Shown: positions 33,050-45,557, counted from the stretch's first letter. The stretch is 64,000 bases of DNA from Tubulanus polymorphus (GCF_964204645.1 NC_134030.1:18607110-18671109); one strand, 5' to 3'. Notes: generated by a model not told the origin, from the sequence alone. Numbers and translations: made by a program.

Positions 33050-34640
33050 GCACTGTGATGCCGATCGATGGATGCCTCTCACTGACTGAGGCTAAGCTAG
33101 CCTACTGAGGCCAAGCTCTATAAATTTACCAGCGTTAAACAGTAATAATGTGGTATTGGCAAAATATGACCTGCCTTAATAGTACGAGCGCGGGTTGATC
33201 ATAACTGGAACCGAAATTCAAATCAAATCAAATCAAATCAAATCAAAGAAACTTTCAAATATTTTTCTAAATTTCTGGGGAATCCCGAACCCGGAAATGA
33301 AAAATCTATCATAAATACAAGAGAAATTTCATTTTTCGTGCGAATAGATCGAAGCAAGTTTGTGCCTTTTCAATTTAAAAAAAAATACCTACCTTAAAAA
33401 GTGCGAAAAACGCGTTTGTTTTAAAACAAAACGAGAGATAAAAAGCGACGAAACTAAAATATCCACGAAAACTGTTTCAATCGTAGGTGGCAGCACCGGC
33501 CGGTTACAGAGTGTCAGTCCTACTAGTTGGTGCACGGAACCGTTAACTTTATAAGGACTCCAATTCAAATTTATTGATTTTTCACCCAATCGATCGCAAA
33601 GTTTTTGCAATTTGCAGAGGTTTTGTCATATCGCGGACTCACTGAATCTCAGAATTAAAAAAGAAAACAAGGAATTTCTCCATTTTCACGATAAATGTGT
33701 GCAAACTGATTATACTGGTTGCCTGTCCCATTCAGAAGATATATAGACTGGTTGCCGGTCTCTACTTTCAGTAGACTATTCTGACCATAGAACTATAACG
33801 GAATAGTTCCGTTATAGTTCTTTGTTCTGACTGACTGCGGATGCAGGCATATGATTCATTCTGCAGAATTTCCAGAACCTGCCCTTTCGCCTCTCAGGGC
33901 ATGAACTTGCCCAGAGAGGCGAATGCTTTTGAGGCAGTAGAATATATAAAAAGCCCTTTCACTAGATTCAGCTGAAACGGTGGCTAGTCAAGATGATCAG
34001 GAAAAATCAAAACGAACAGAAGTTATCATTCGGAATGGCCTATCAACTTTATTTCAGAATATATAAGAAAACCGAAGACTCTATATGGTATCTTACGGAC
34101 AGAAATTTAAGAAAAATTCAAATACATTTCATCAAGTAAAGACATTAAATGAGTAAAAGATGCCACAATGTGTGAAGAATCTAAAAAGCTTATTTAGAAA
34201 TTAGAAATATTTCGGGTGGTTGCAAAAAAGAATACAATGCATTTTAGACTGAAGGAGGGTGGTAGCAACCAACTGAAATATTGCTAATTTTTTTAGATAA
34301 ACTTTTGAGATTCGTTTGGGGATTTTTTACTCATCGAGTATTGTCACGGATATTGTGATTCTTTAACCTATTCAAAGACATGGAATTTAATTTCAGGGAA
34401 ATCAAAAACATATTTCGTTAATAATTTCATCTACAACTTTTGAAAGTTCATCGATAGACCTCTCACAAGAAACAATTCAGTCACAATTTATGAATAATAT
34501 CTATATAAAAAATTACCTACAAATATTATTTAACAATCTTGATTTGGCTGAAACTAGAAGTTGTATGGCATATTGATGCAGTGCTTAATAGTCGCAGTGT
34601 GACCACAACCTCTCATAGGCCGGATGTACTGGCCGAGGTG
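33050..34640. other. Non-coding interval with two small hairpins
   Basis: GAACTATAACGGAATAGTTC-CGTTATAGTTC at 33,788-33,818 is a near-perfect palindrome. TTCGCCTCTCAGGGCATGAA-CTTGCCCAGAGAGGCGAA at 33,886-33,923 is a second stem-loop. A (AAATC)n run lies at 33,219-33,246 and a dispersed repeat (see 26,460) at 34,180-34,400. No gene is seen. Confidence 0.45.
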
Positions 34641-35300
34641 TGATCTGTAGAAGATAAAATTCGACTCTCAGGCAGGTCGCTATCTGTAGAAGTTAAAATT
34701 CGAATCTCAGGGCAGGTCGCTATCTGTAGAAGTTAAAATTCGACTCTCAGGGCAGGTCGCTATCTGTAGAAGTTAAAATTCGACTCAAAGGGCAGGTCGC
34801 TATCTGTAGAAGTTAAAATTCGACTCTCAGGGCAGGTGGCTATCTGTAGAAGTTAAAATTCGACTCTCAGGGCAGGTGGCTATCTGTAGAAGATAGAATT
34901 CGACTCTCAGGGCAGGTCGCTATCTGTAGAAGTTAAAATTCGACTCTCAGGGCAGGTGGCTATCTGTAGAAGATAGAATTCGACTCTCAGGGCAGGTCGC
35001 TATCTGTAGAAGTTAAAATTCGACTCTCAGGGCAGGTCGCTATCTGTAGAAGTTAAAATTCGACTCTCAGGGCAGGTCGCTATCTGTAGAAGTTAAAATT
35101 CGACTCTCAGGGCAGGTCGCTATCTGCAGAAGATAGAATTCGACTCTCAGGACAGGTGGCTATCTGTAGAAGATAAAATTCGACTCTCAGGGCAGGTCGC
35201 TATCTGTAGAAGTTAAAATTCGACTCTCAGGGCAGGTCGCTATCTGTAGAAGTTAAAATTCGACTCTCATGGAAGGTCGCTATCTGCAGAAGATGAAATC
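34641..35300. repeat. 40-bp minisatellite, about 16 units
   Basis: Unit TATCTGTAGAAGTTAAAATT + CGACTCTCAGGGCAGGTCGC, constant in length, with variants AAGATAGAATT, GGTGGC and GGTCGC. This is the last array in the window; no long minisatellite occurs to its right. Confidence 0.95.
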
Positions 35301-36250
35301 CGCCTCTTTGTGATAATTCTCACAGAATTCTATCAGCGTAATCATAATTCTCTTCTCTCTGAATTCTAACTCGGAAAATCGCACCCTCAGAACACTTTTT
35401 AAAAGAATATAACAAAAATATCGCATTTCGTCAGAAATTTGGAACGAACAACCGAGCCACACGATTATTTCTAAATGGTTTATATCTTGTCAAATCAGAT
35501 TTGTAATAATTGCTGGGGGTCTTGTAGGCTAATCAAATATATCTTAGGTAATGCCTGGTGCAATGGGACGGTACTTAGAAATTCTGCATCTTAGATAGTT
35601 TTTTTTTTAGACGAGCAAAAGACGGCTTAACGTTAACAAAAACGAATCAGTCGATGAATTTATCAAATATTTTGCGATAAATAACAGAATCAATCAATCG
35701 ATAATAACTTGTTTGTTTGCCACTTATAATCATCGCACTTTGCAATAGTAATACCGATATGAAACCACAAAATTATTGAAATATCAATGCAATACAAGAA
35801 CATAAAAACAAACTGTAAGATACATTTGCTTTCATCATTTGACTCGAAATTAACGATCAATTATCATTTTGCATAATAATACATTTTGCTTAATCATTAG
35901 TTTTCGATCAAGTTCAGTATTCCATATGCCGGGTGTATAGAGGTATCGTCGCGTTAGTGTTTTATCATGCGGTACTTCGACAATTCGAAATGTTCAGAGA
36001 TATTTCTATAGATCAATATTCAATGGTACCCGTGTGCCCGGTCTATATGCTAGATGTATACAGAGGTGACGTCACGATCGCCCGGCGTGTGTAACAGCGG
36101 AACGCTCGACAAACTTCGATGTAAACCCTTTCAACGACCGGAGACAACAGCGCGGCTGCCTATTGGTCAATATTGAAACACACCACCGATCGACACTAAG
36201 TAGAATCACTAAGCCAGTCATTCATCTCTTGATCTTCACACTGTGCAGAC
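35301..36250. other. AT-rich non-coding interval, possible promoter at its end
   Basis: No repeat is seen. An inverted CCAAT box (CTATTGGTCAATATTG) at about 36,160 lies about 90 bp before the short ATG frame at 36,251. Confidence 0.35.
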
Positions 36251-36385
36251 ATGATTTCGAATATCCTGGCGTTCAACATAGCGATCTTCCTGGCGAGCCT
36301 CCTTGCTGCAATGCTGCGCTCTACAAGCTGGTTCCTCCTTAGTGAGAAACGACGTCTTTATGTTTTACGTGTTACTGTTGGTTGA
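36251..36385 (+). CDS. Short ORF with signal-peptide-like start
   Basis: From ATG at 36,251 a 44-codon frame begins MISNILAFNIAIFLASLLAA and continues into a basic segment with an SEKRR run. The first 20-25 residues form a plausible secretory signal or membrane anchor. It is preceded by CTTCACACTGTGCAGAC and, about 90 bp upstream, by a CCAAT-type box, and lies in a gene-bearing region without repeats. It could be the first exon of a small secreted peptide gene, but I cannot find a convincing downstream exon, and chance hydrophobic ORFs of this size occur. Product unknown. Confidence 0.25.
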   Translation: MISNILAFNIAIFLASLLAAMLRSTSWFLLSEKRRLYVLRVTVG

Positions 36386-37281
36386 AGACGACGGCGCCCC
36401 ATGAGGACAGAAGATGACGGAGGAAGGATGCTACAACAAGACGATACTGAACTCGGCAATCTTGAGAAAGTTAAGTTGGTACACATGTAAATTACAATTA
36501 ATCAAAGAATTGTGTGACTACAGAATGTCTTTCTTTTACTCATGTCAGGTAAATTTAATCTAGAAAGGCCCATCATGAGGTACATCTAGATCCTACCGAC
36601 CAGAAGTCACCACGGAAGACTCGAGCTTGAATTGAACTCGTCAACAAAACACCAAGAGACCTTTCGAAACGGAACATGGCAGTCTTGATACAAAGCTAAG
36701 TTGATTTTTCATTTCTGGGTTAGCATCAAGGGCAGGATGTGTAGCACTCGATGGAACAGGGGCGCTGGTGAAGTTCGGCATCTCAATTTTACTATAAACT
36801 GATTGACGATTAAAGCTCTATGACCGGTATATGGTCATTAGTGACTTGAATCTAAGACAATCATTGCTCTGATATTACTCGTTAGGTCTCATATGAATAT
36901 TCCTGGCTGAGTATTGAAGTGTAGATAGGTCAGTTATTAATCAACAGTTTGAGGCAATACTTAAAACCACATTTTGTCTGCTGTTTTACCATTGCATTAA
37001 TGAATTTCTCGGCGGATATAGTGTCGAGGGCAATATCGAGGTCTGGGATAAAGACCCATATGGGGAAGAAGACTAAGGGTATAGTTGCTATATGTGATTT
37101 TAGAAACCGCAATCCGGTCTCAACACCTCGACGAATGCGGGATAAACCAAAGCTTTAATTGATTAATTTCCTGTTAGTCATGTTTGGATGAAGCTTAATG
37201 ATTATTGTTTAACCTACGATTAGAATATACGGACAAATCAGGAAAATTAGCCAATTATTTAATATCTAGTGAATTCAATGT
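36386..37281. other. Non-coding interval, nothing recognised
   Basis: No open frame with protein signature and no repeat. Confidence 0.4.
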
Positions 37282-37287
37282 CTAATG

Positions 37288-37522
37288 TATGGTGGCTGAT
37301 AAGGGCCATAGCGTAAAATTCCTGGTATGTAAATGAGGGCGCCAGAACGCCAGAACGCCAAAACGAAAAAAAAACGTCCAATTTTCTCTAAAAGTTCGTT
37401 TTGGCGCACCAAAGAACCTTTTAGAGAAAATTGGACGTTTTTTTCGTTTTGGCGTTCTGGCGTTCTGGCGCCCTCATTTACATACCAGGAATTTTACGCT
37501 ATGGCCCTTATCAGCCACCATA
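37288..37522. mobile_element. 235-bp near-perfect hairpin (foldback MITE)
   Basis: Starts TATGGTGGCTGATAAGGGCC and ends GGCCCTTATCAGCCACCATA. The arms pair over about 100 bp, including GAGGGCGCCAGAACGCCAGA / TCTGGCGTTCTGGCGCCCTC, around a loop of about 30 bp. The 6-bp direct repeat CTAATG at 37,282-37,287 and 37,523-37,528 is a probable target duplication. A transcript would form a very stable hairpin. Confidence 0.75.
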
Positions 37523-37528
37523 CTAATG

Positions 37529-38969
37529 TAAGATTAAGAATTATTTTATGTAATTGTGTATAAATATTATCAAACTGGTAATCCAATTTAGCTGATAGAT
37601 ACGTATTTCAACACATTTGTATCTAAGTGAATCCATCACGTCCATCTACTAGTTTATACATAATAGATCTATTTGCCAAAATCAGTTTAAGGCAGATTTA
37701 CTTTCGATCCCATCTCGAGATCAACAAATCTGCATATCGGACACACTATCGTGAATTTTGATGGGTGAATATTCCAATTTCATTGTGTATTTTAGATTGA
37801 GAGCCTTATTCTGACAGGAAATCCTTAGCTTAGGTCCTTTTCCTGTAGCTAATATCTCTTCTTAACTAATCTCTCCTTCAAACTATTATAGTATCATTTC
37901 ACCAAGCACCGCACTATGGACGTCCTGCCGAAAAAGGTTTTCAGTCGTCGTACACAGTGTACTGTAAAAGGGAAATAAGGGAAATATAGAAATGTGACTT
38001 CGGGAAATTTCTAATTAACCACTTGAAACGTGTATTCATCTAAAACTTTGATGGAATGATGGATTCAAATAGTGATAAATTCAAATAAAAGTTGAAATAA
38101 TGATTAATTTAAACCTGAATCATGTCTAAAATTCTTTAGTTTTAACTAATTAATTCAATATCCTTAAATAAGTGTATATTAGAAGAGAAATATAGGAATC
38201 TAGCTAAGACTATATATTAATTACATATCTTGCAATCAATGCAGATTGATGCAATATCTTCATGAAAGTGTTTAAATCTAAACTGGATGCGTTGATGGGA
38301 TAATTTAATGTCTAATATTGTAAGGATCGAGGATGCATCTCACCGGGCCTCCTATATCAGGACTATATTGAACCAGTTTGGTTTTGGTGGAATTCTGCAC
38401 TCGTCAAGGTGTGGACAAGGAATCGTAGTTTCTTAAGTCCGTAGAACGCTCATAGGATGAGTGAGTCTGGCAGAACACTGCTCGGAAATCGAGCAGAGCC
38501 TTGTATCGGGAGCAGCAGCAGCAGTCAGAATCTAAAGATTGACACCGGGGCAAATATGGGTTGTCGACTTAATCGACTTTTTGTCAGTGCGAACTAAGTA
38601 GACTACTGAAATTCGGTCAGGGATTGAGCAAGGTCCTGTAGGTCGGTCGGCCAGCTGCAGTTTCAGATAGTTAAAAACGTGAAATGTGATATGAGCGAAC
38701 ATGTACCGGTTCCTTAAAAAATCATTTTGCTACTGATACCACCCCGCGGGAAAACCTGCAATACTTTTTGGTCGTATCCGGATCTACTACGAGTTAAGTG
38801 GTGTGTTAAGAAATTACTTAAAACGCCACGAGAATAAACTTAAAAACAGCACGGGACATGACGGACACGTTGACTGTTATACCAACACGGACAAGACTTC
38901 TTGAACTGCGTTAGATCTGAAAATAAAATGAATTTCTATTTACCCTGCAAAATATAAAAAACGTAACTT
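37529..38969. other. AT-rich non-coding interval, nothing recognised
   Basis: No gene, repeat array or paired termini seen. A (AGC)n trace lies near 38,512. Confidence 0.4.
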
Positions 38970-39300
38970 AGGCCAAAAAAAGATGTCTTGTTTCTCATGA
39001 TTTTGAAATCCCGTCCGCATCGGAAAAATCATCGGCAAATTAGCGATAAAGATTAAGTCCGCCCTCCCGCATCATAGCTCGAAAATAAATTTGTTTTTTA
39101 TAAAAATTAAAATCCGCCCACCCGCATTGATATAATACGCATATCGTCATCTTTTTATCATTTTATTGCTCTATGAACGTATCGAGAAGTTGATCGTATA
39201 AATATCATCGGCACCACACTGGTGACTCGAACCCGTATCAACGGAGTCGGTTACCGTAGGCCTAAATGTCAAAATGAGAAACAAGGCATCTTTTTGGCCT
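38970..39300. mobile_element. MITE with a tRNA-like T arm inside
   Basis: AGGCCAAAAAAAGATGTCTTGTTTCTCAT (two parts, 38,970-38,998) is inverted at ATGAGAAACAAGGCATCTTT + TTGGCCT (39,274-39,300). On the minus strand the interior has a GGGTTCGAGTC B-box-like word at about 39,226, so part may derive from a tRNA or SINE. It lies 365 bp upstream of the transcarbamylase start. Confidence 0.55.
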
Positions 39301-39664
39301 TAAAATCCGTTAGAATTATGAGCTGTTGAATGAGATGAACAATGATTTAAGTTGAATTATCGATTATACGATATCGAAGTTCATAAGCGAGCTTTATTGC
39401 TGTGAATATTTGAAAAAGTGACATCATAGAATCAAAAGGTAATTAATCATCAGCTGGTTCGATCGATATCTTCACTTCGCTTTTTCCTTTATTATTCATT
39501 CCCGAGATATGAACGAAATATAAGAATTAATTCGTAAAAAATGGTGAGAAAAGATGAAAAAATGCGGACTATCCATATGCTACCAGAATCTTTTCTTTTG
39601 TAGCCAGCTGCGACGTCTGCTCTATTATATAGCCGGTGTATTCTGACACTAAGTACTAACGGAA

Positions 39665-42600
39665 ATGGCTGCTCTTAAGTCTAAGTTCTTGACTTCATCG
39701 TTATTTAAACGCATCCGATATCACGCGTTACCACCATTAGCGACAACTGTTTCAAAAAGAAATCATTCTGACGAGAAAAAGTAAGTCGAGTTTGGTTGTG
39801 TGTATGATTAACAAAGAAACACGAACCGGGTTCCAGTTCTACAGTCAAAGTTGTAATATGATCCCGAGAAAAAAGTGAACATTGAAAATGAATTAATTTT
39901 AACTCACAACTATGGAACTGGTTCCAGGTTATGTTTGATTTCGATTCCTGAAATTTTAGATATAAGGTCTCCTAGTTTCCTAGTTTTTCATCAATACTGA
40001 AAATCGGGTGCGTCACTTAAATTGTGTCCAATAAAAAGAAACAAATTTAAATGCGCACTATCCGCGTCGAGAAATTGCAGCTCCGTCTATTGTTGATAGA
40101 AATGAAAATCCGTCCGCCCGCATCACGCGCCAACGTTTCGCAGGCGTCGTTTTCAATGTTTGCTGGCGTACGTCGTTTCGTCTTATCTCTCTGACACAAT
40201 GAGTACTCTACGTTCGACTGTGGCAATCGAAGTTTCTACTTGTGGCAAGCGAGGATTCACCAGGTTCGCTAGACAACAACTCCCGGATTCTTCTCATATT
40301 CAATTAAAGTCTATCCATAATTTCTCGAATTCTGTGAAGGGTGATCAGTAAAAACCACCTTAAATATGAACCTTAAGATCATCTGAGTTTATCAAAATGA
40401 GTGATTTGCCTAATTTCTGATGAGAAAAAATCTAGATGAAAGTTGATTGAAAATGAACTAGATTTTGACGGGGTTGTCGCACCGTTACGCACGCCATCTA
40501 GCGGGATAGCTGGTGGCACGTAGTCCTCATTCATGGTCGTAGAGAATTTAGAAATGACGTGTCGTGTCAAACGATATTTTCTGAAACTGGTCGGTCTCAC
40601 TTTAAACGACGACAGTACTCTGTGAAGGAGGCATTTTTTCATCAAAAATTAGAGTAAAAATCACCCTCCCTCGTTTCGAAAGAAGTAGGAAATTGTTTTT
40701 ATTTCAGTTTTTTTTATTCAACGAACTAGATAAAATAAGTATTCGCCCGCCCCCACCATGTTTTGAAAATATCTGGGACGAGAAACCACGAATAACTAAT
40801 GAGTGCCCTAATGCATAATTACAGGTCCAATTCACTAATCGGACGCCATTTTCTGACGCTCAAAGATTTCGAAGCCGATGAAATAAAGCAACTACTGTGG
40901 ACCGCTATGGATTTGAAACAGCGGATTAAAGAGGACAATGAGGTAGATCGCTTTAGATGCTATCGTCTTTAAATCATCGCACTAACGAATTAGATTATCG
41001 GTTATCGCCATCTTGATGTTTCTAGACATATCGACCACTTACTGGAAAATCTATCGCTGCCTTGTTCCAGAAGAGAAGCACAAGAACGAGAACGTCCACT
41101 GATATAGGTCTGATACAAGGGCGCAGCAGAATCCTTTCAAATAATCCGCATATAATTCATTCTGAAATATCTCGCATAAGATCGCCGGTCTGGCCGAGCT
41201 TTCAATGCTGGCTTTATGGCAAAACATATTTTCTCCAACTCTCATTTCAGGAATGTCTCTTTTGGGTGGTTACAGCATATTTCTGAGTTCCAGCGAATGC
41301 CATCTAGGAACGAATGAATCTGTAAAAGATACGGCTAAGTAGGAAGCCCACAAAATTCACGAAAAGTAGTTCGATGACAATTATCACACTTAAACGTACA
41401 TTTTCTACGTGTTTTTCAGAGTTTTGTCGGGTTTTGTTGATTGTATACTTGCTCGTGTTTTTCGTCAAACAGACCTCGATGAACTTGCTAGCGAAGGATC
41501 GGTGCCGATCATCAGCGCTATGTCCGAACGCTATCACCCACTACAGATTTTAGCCGATTTCCAAACATTGCAGGTAAAATGGACACTGTTAAATCGTTTG
41601 AAAATGTTTGAACAAAACACAGGCTTTTTTTGAGATTTAGGATTTAACCGTTTTGGTTTTAGGAACACTTCGGAGGATTAAAAGGCCTTCGAGTGGCTTG
41701 GGTGGGTGATGGCTACAATAACATTTTGCATTCACTGCTAATGGGCTGTCCAAAACTTGGCATGGACATAAGTGTTGCCACTCCGAAGGTAAGTATCCGC
41801 GTAAAACAAAACATCTCATTTAGGCTCGAAAATGATACATTGTTTCCCCTAATCGGCCGGCTCATTTCGTAGCAAACTGCGATAAAATTCGGAACAGTAT
41901 GAATTCATATTTTTAAGTGTCAGGTATGTTATGACTAGCCGGTTTTGAACGCAGAAATGTACCGACCGGCTGGGTCAATCTTTAAGCTTAGCAGAAATAA
42001 GTAACAAGGTACCAATTTTAAGCGTAATTAAAGTATCGCATACGAAGATATAGAGATAAAATTGAAAAATTCGATATACATTCTAGGGGTTTAACGCCGA
42101 ATCTGCTGTTGTCGCCGATGCCACACTGTTAAGTGAACGGGTAAAGACCTCTTATTCTGAGCATAATAGCAATTATTCAGTCGCGATGCGTGCTTGCTAT
42201 AAATGTCGTTGATAAATTTCAGCACAATACGGGTATATATTTCACGAGCGATCCACGCGAAGCGGTTTACGGAGCCAACGTTATCATCACCGAATCGTGG
42301 GTCGCCCTGGGACAAGAAAGCGAAATCAAAAACCGACTCAAACCGTTTCACGGATATCAAGTCGACGAAAATGTACGTATGATTTATCATTAGCACTCGC
42401 ACGCATACGTAAGTAAATACGCAAAATGTAATTTCGGTGATTATATGAACAATCTTTTTACAAAGTCGAACTCATCGTACTAGGTTAAAAGTAAATTTGA
42501 TGCAATGTGATTGCATTTTTTGGTAACATTTACGTGGTGTATTCTATAAGTGTAAAAGATTAACGGAACTTTCGTAAAAAGATCCAAGTCATCGGTAATC

Positions 42601-43002
42601 AGTCAGTTGTTCCTGTGTTTAAAGTTGATGAGAATCGCGTTGCCGGATGCTGTATTCCTGCACTGTTTACCGAGAAAACCACTAGAAGTTACGGATGATA
42701 TATTCTACAGCGAAAAGAGTTTAGTCTTCCAGGAAGCAGAAAATCGACTATGGACAGTGATGGTAATCAATCAATTTGATATAGGAATCTATACAAGATT
42801 AGAAGCAGTTTTAAGTACATGCATAGATTGAAAAGTAACGATGATTTCGTTTAGGCGTTTGAAAAGTACAAATGCTCTAATTTATCATCATAATATGCAG
42901 TTTGTTCGCATTGTTCACGTCATGATTTCCTCCTAATTTCAGGCCGTCATGCTGCACCAACAAATGGATCACCAGTGCAAGTTAAAAAGACCGCTGTTCT
43001 AG
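39665..43002 (+). CDS. OTC: Ornithine transcarbamylase-like enzyme, mitochondrial, ten exons
   Basis: Transcarbamylases join carbamoyl phosphate to an amine; the animal enzyme makes citrulline from ornithine in the mitochondrial matrix. I place coding exons at 39665-39780, 40825-40942, 41026-41107, 41251-41338, 41420-41573, 41663-41788, 42087-42140, 42223-42372, 42625-42762 and 42943-43002. All have GT-AG borders and matching phases, giving 361 aa (human 354). The Arg/Lys-rich start ([20 protein letters not shown]) fits a transit peptide. Carbamoyl-phosphate residues are intact: [11 protein letters not shown] (exon 3), [10 protein letters not shown] and YHPLQ (exon 5), FLHCLPRKP and EAENRLWT (exon 9). 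The ornithine-loop motif, normally DxxxSMG, reads ESWVALG in exon 8, so the second substrate is uncertain. The start of exon 9 is the least sure border (alternative at 42,607). A CTCF-like dispersed repeat and an AACTGTGG-type element lie in intron 1. Confidence 0.93.
39827..39930. mobile_element. Short inverted-repeat element in transcarbamylase intron 1
   Basis: GGGTTCCAGTTCTACAGTC and AACTATGGAACTGGTTCC are degenerate inverted ends of the family seen at 18,450 and 60,690. Confidence 0.45.
40226..40285. repeat. Single unit of the CTCF-like 76-bp repeat in intron 1
   Basis: CAATCGAAGTTTCTACTTGT + GGCAAGCGAGGATTCACCAG + GTTCGCTAGAC matches the array at 25,890-26,430. A CACGCCATCTAGCGGGATAG word lies further down the same intron at 40,491. 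Confidence 0.55.
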
Positions 43003-45557
43003 AACGTGCTAACGAGACATTCGTTAATATGGATTCTTTGATGAATTCGATGTATTTGGATAAAATCAATAGTTTTAGTCTTACTTCGTATTCTAATGCA
43101 GGGACGTTTTCTTATGATGTCATGAATTCAAGTTCAAGTTTCATATCTATTCATTGGTTTGATTATAACCAACATGCGAAGATATTTTTGAAATGGTGTA
43201 TCGTACAAGGGCAGCTTCCCTCAAAAAATTAACTTGGAAAAAGTAAATTTCTCAGACTTAGTACGTATAGGCCTACCCAGAAGTTTCTTAAATCTAAGGA
43301 CGTCTCCATTAGAAGCGGGGAATCCACTTATTTCTTGAATTATCAAAATGGCGGCTATACGAGAGAAATAACACCCTCGAAATTATGGAATTCATCGCCT
43401 AGTTCATCGCAGTATTCACATTTCGTTTCCCCCGCGGAGGGTTTCGTTTCCTCACGCGGGTCACCGGTATCCTGGAACTCTCCATTTTGAATGTATAGAT
43501 AGCGTTCATTTTTTTTTGTTCAATTAAAAAGTTTAAATAGGCTTCGCTTAAAATGCTATAATTAAGCGCGTGGATGGGTATCTAATTGATTCAAAGTCGA
43601 CTACTTGGTCTGGGTTGGTCTGGCAATTCTCAATTTTAGTGACATTTTGAAATACTCGGCTGAATCATTCGAACTGGTTCAAGAAACGATGGCTGAAACT
43701 AGACGTATCGGCCCCACCCCGCGCGGTTGCGCCACCGTGCGGGATTTACGCGAAGCAACAAACACAAACATGGCCACTCTCTCAATTTTCAATGATAGAA
43801 ATCGTGTGTGGATTTCAATTATTTCGGCTGTTAGGGTTTTAAGGAACAATATAAGTTGATGATGTGATATGGCGATGTTAATTAATGATAATTCCGCAGT
43901 GAAGCTAGTCACGAACGGTGCCGATTGAGTGTACAGCTGCCAAAAACACTGAAATGTGCGTAGTTGCGTAACTATTTGCAGTGAATTGCAGACGAAACAT
44001 GAAGCCTTAACGGCCGTTTAGAAAATTTTTATACCAATCGCAATTGTAAAATAAAAATGAGATAGAACCTAAGTTAAAATTCTGGCCATTTCTAAAATGT
44101 TATTTCTAATTTTTAGTCAGTGCCGAACGTTTAGTTTTCCAACAACAATGAGGGGTGGTAGGTAGTCATGCAATTCAAGTCATCATTTATTACACGTTAC
44201 TTCCGTGTTGTTGAAAATCTCGCGAGTCCTGGACCGAACCCCATTGAACAATGTGATCTGTGTGCTGGCCACAAATGCACACAGATCACACTACACTACC
44301 CATTACACACTCCAGTACCCACAGCTTTCATATATCCATCCAAATATTTAGTGTCTTTCTTCCTGGATTGGTGTAGTTTATTTCGTATACGTGGTCAGTG
44401 AATTTATTAGGTTCATATAATCGTGTAGTCGACGCAATGAATAGAAGTACGTATCTGAGAACCGCGTATGAATGTACGCACAATGCATTTGATGACGTAA
44501 TGCAAATCTGAGCGCGGTTTCTTTAGCTGATTACGATAGAAGAGAATACGACAATTTGTGAAATAAGGTTTACCTAGAAGTATTTCTGAAAACACTTGGA
44601 CCATTGCGGAGCCAGGCGCCGTTAAGTAGCTGATAATGATTCAAGTAGATAGTGACGATAAAATGTTCCACATTTCCGCAGAAAACAAGTAGTGGGCCCA
44701 AAGCAAAAATAACTTATAACTTATAAGTTATTAAAATAACTAAAGATTTGTTTTTTTTCAATCAGCTTTGAACAGAAGTTTTAGACTCCTGAATCTATAT
44801 GTATAACCACAGCACCCACCAGATATACAATAGTCTTGTATTCTCCTACTCGGATATCGGCGTAGTTTCCATAGACGATTGATTATTCAGATTTAATTGA
44901 AATGTAGGAGAAATCGAACGCGGACGACCAACTATCTACTAGGGACTCCTGGCGGATCCTTGCCTGCCGTCCGTGGAATCCTCGATTTTCACAGTAGGGT
45001 GCGGGTAGCAAATGTTAATGAATTCGACTTTGACAATTTCTCAGCTTGTTATATACTAGGGGAACGTTGATATTTTATAATGGCTCGATAAATTTTAAAT
45101 CCTGATTCACGTGGAGGAGCGCCTATTGATGTACAATGTAAACTTTTGATTAACTCTGACCTTCTTAATTAGCTCATCTTAAGTGACCGAAACGTTGCTG
45201 AGATTCCTTTCTGCTTCTGGTCCTTTAAAATGACCAAAATCGAACTTTGTAATAGTCGACGAATTAGGGACTGTTTGCCGTTCATGTTCGGGTCCTAGAA
45301 CCTTTCATATAAACCGATCTGTGACGGGCGCGTCATGTGCTGTTACAATGTGATGACACCCGGCAACCAACGTTCTCGTCGTAAGCTGTTTCCAGCGTTT
45401 TCGCTTTGTTCGTGGATATTCAAGGACTGAGCATGTCGATGTATACAAAGAAAAGTAACGCTCGAAGGTAGAACTGAAAGGTCGAAGCGAGAGAGTTTTA
45501 TCGCAAATGTATTATTACAACTATGCAGATTAAGGATTACCAGATATCGGATTGTCC
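43003..45557. other. Non-coding interval; one strong hairpin at 44,252-44,290
   Basis: TGTGATCTGTGTGC (44,252) and GCACACAGATCACA (44,277) form a perfect 14-bp stem with an 11-nt loop. Frames near 43,605 and 44,168 have no protein features. CTAGGGACTCCTGGCGGATC at 44,939 is another decayed CTCF-like unit. No gene is seen. Confidence 0.45.

Noticed and set aside
43605-43859. 84-codon frame downstream of the transcarbamylase
   Set aside because: The opening ATG-independent start and composition give no support, and no homology is recognised.
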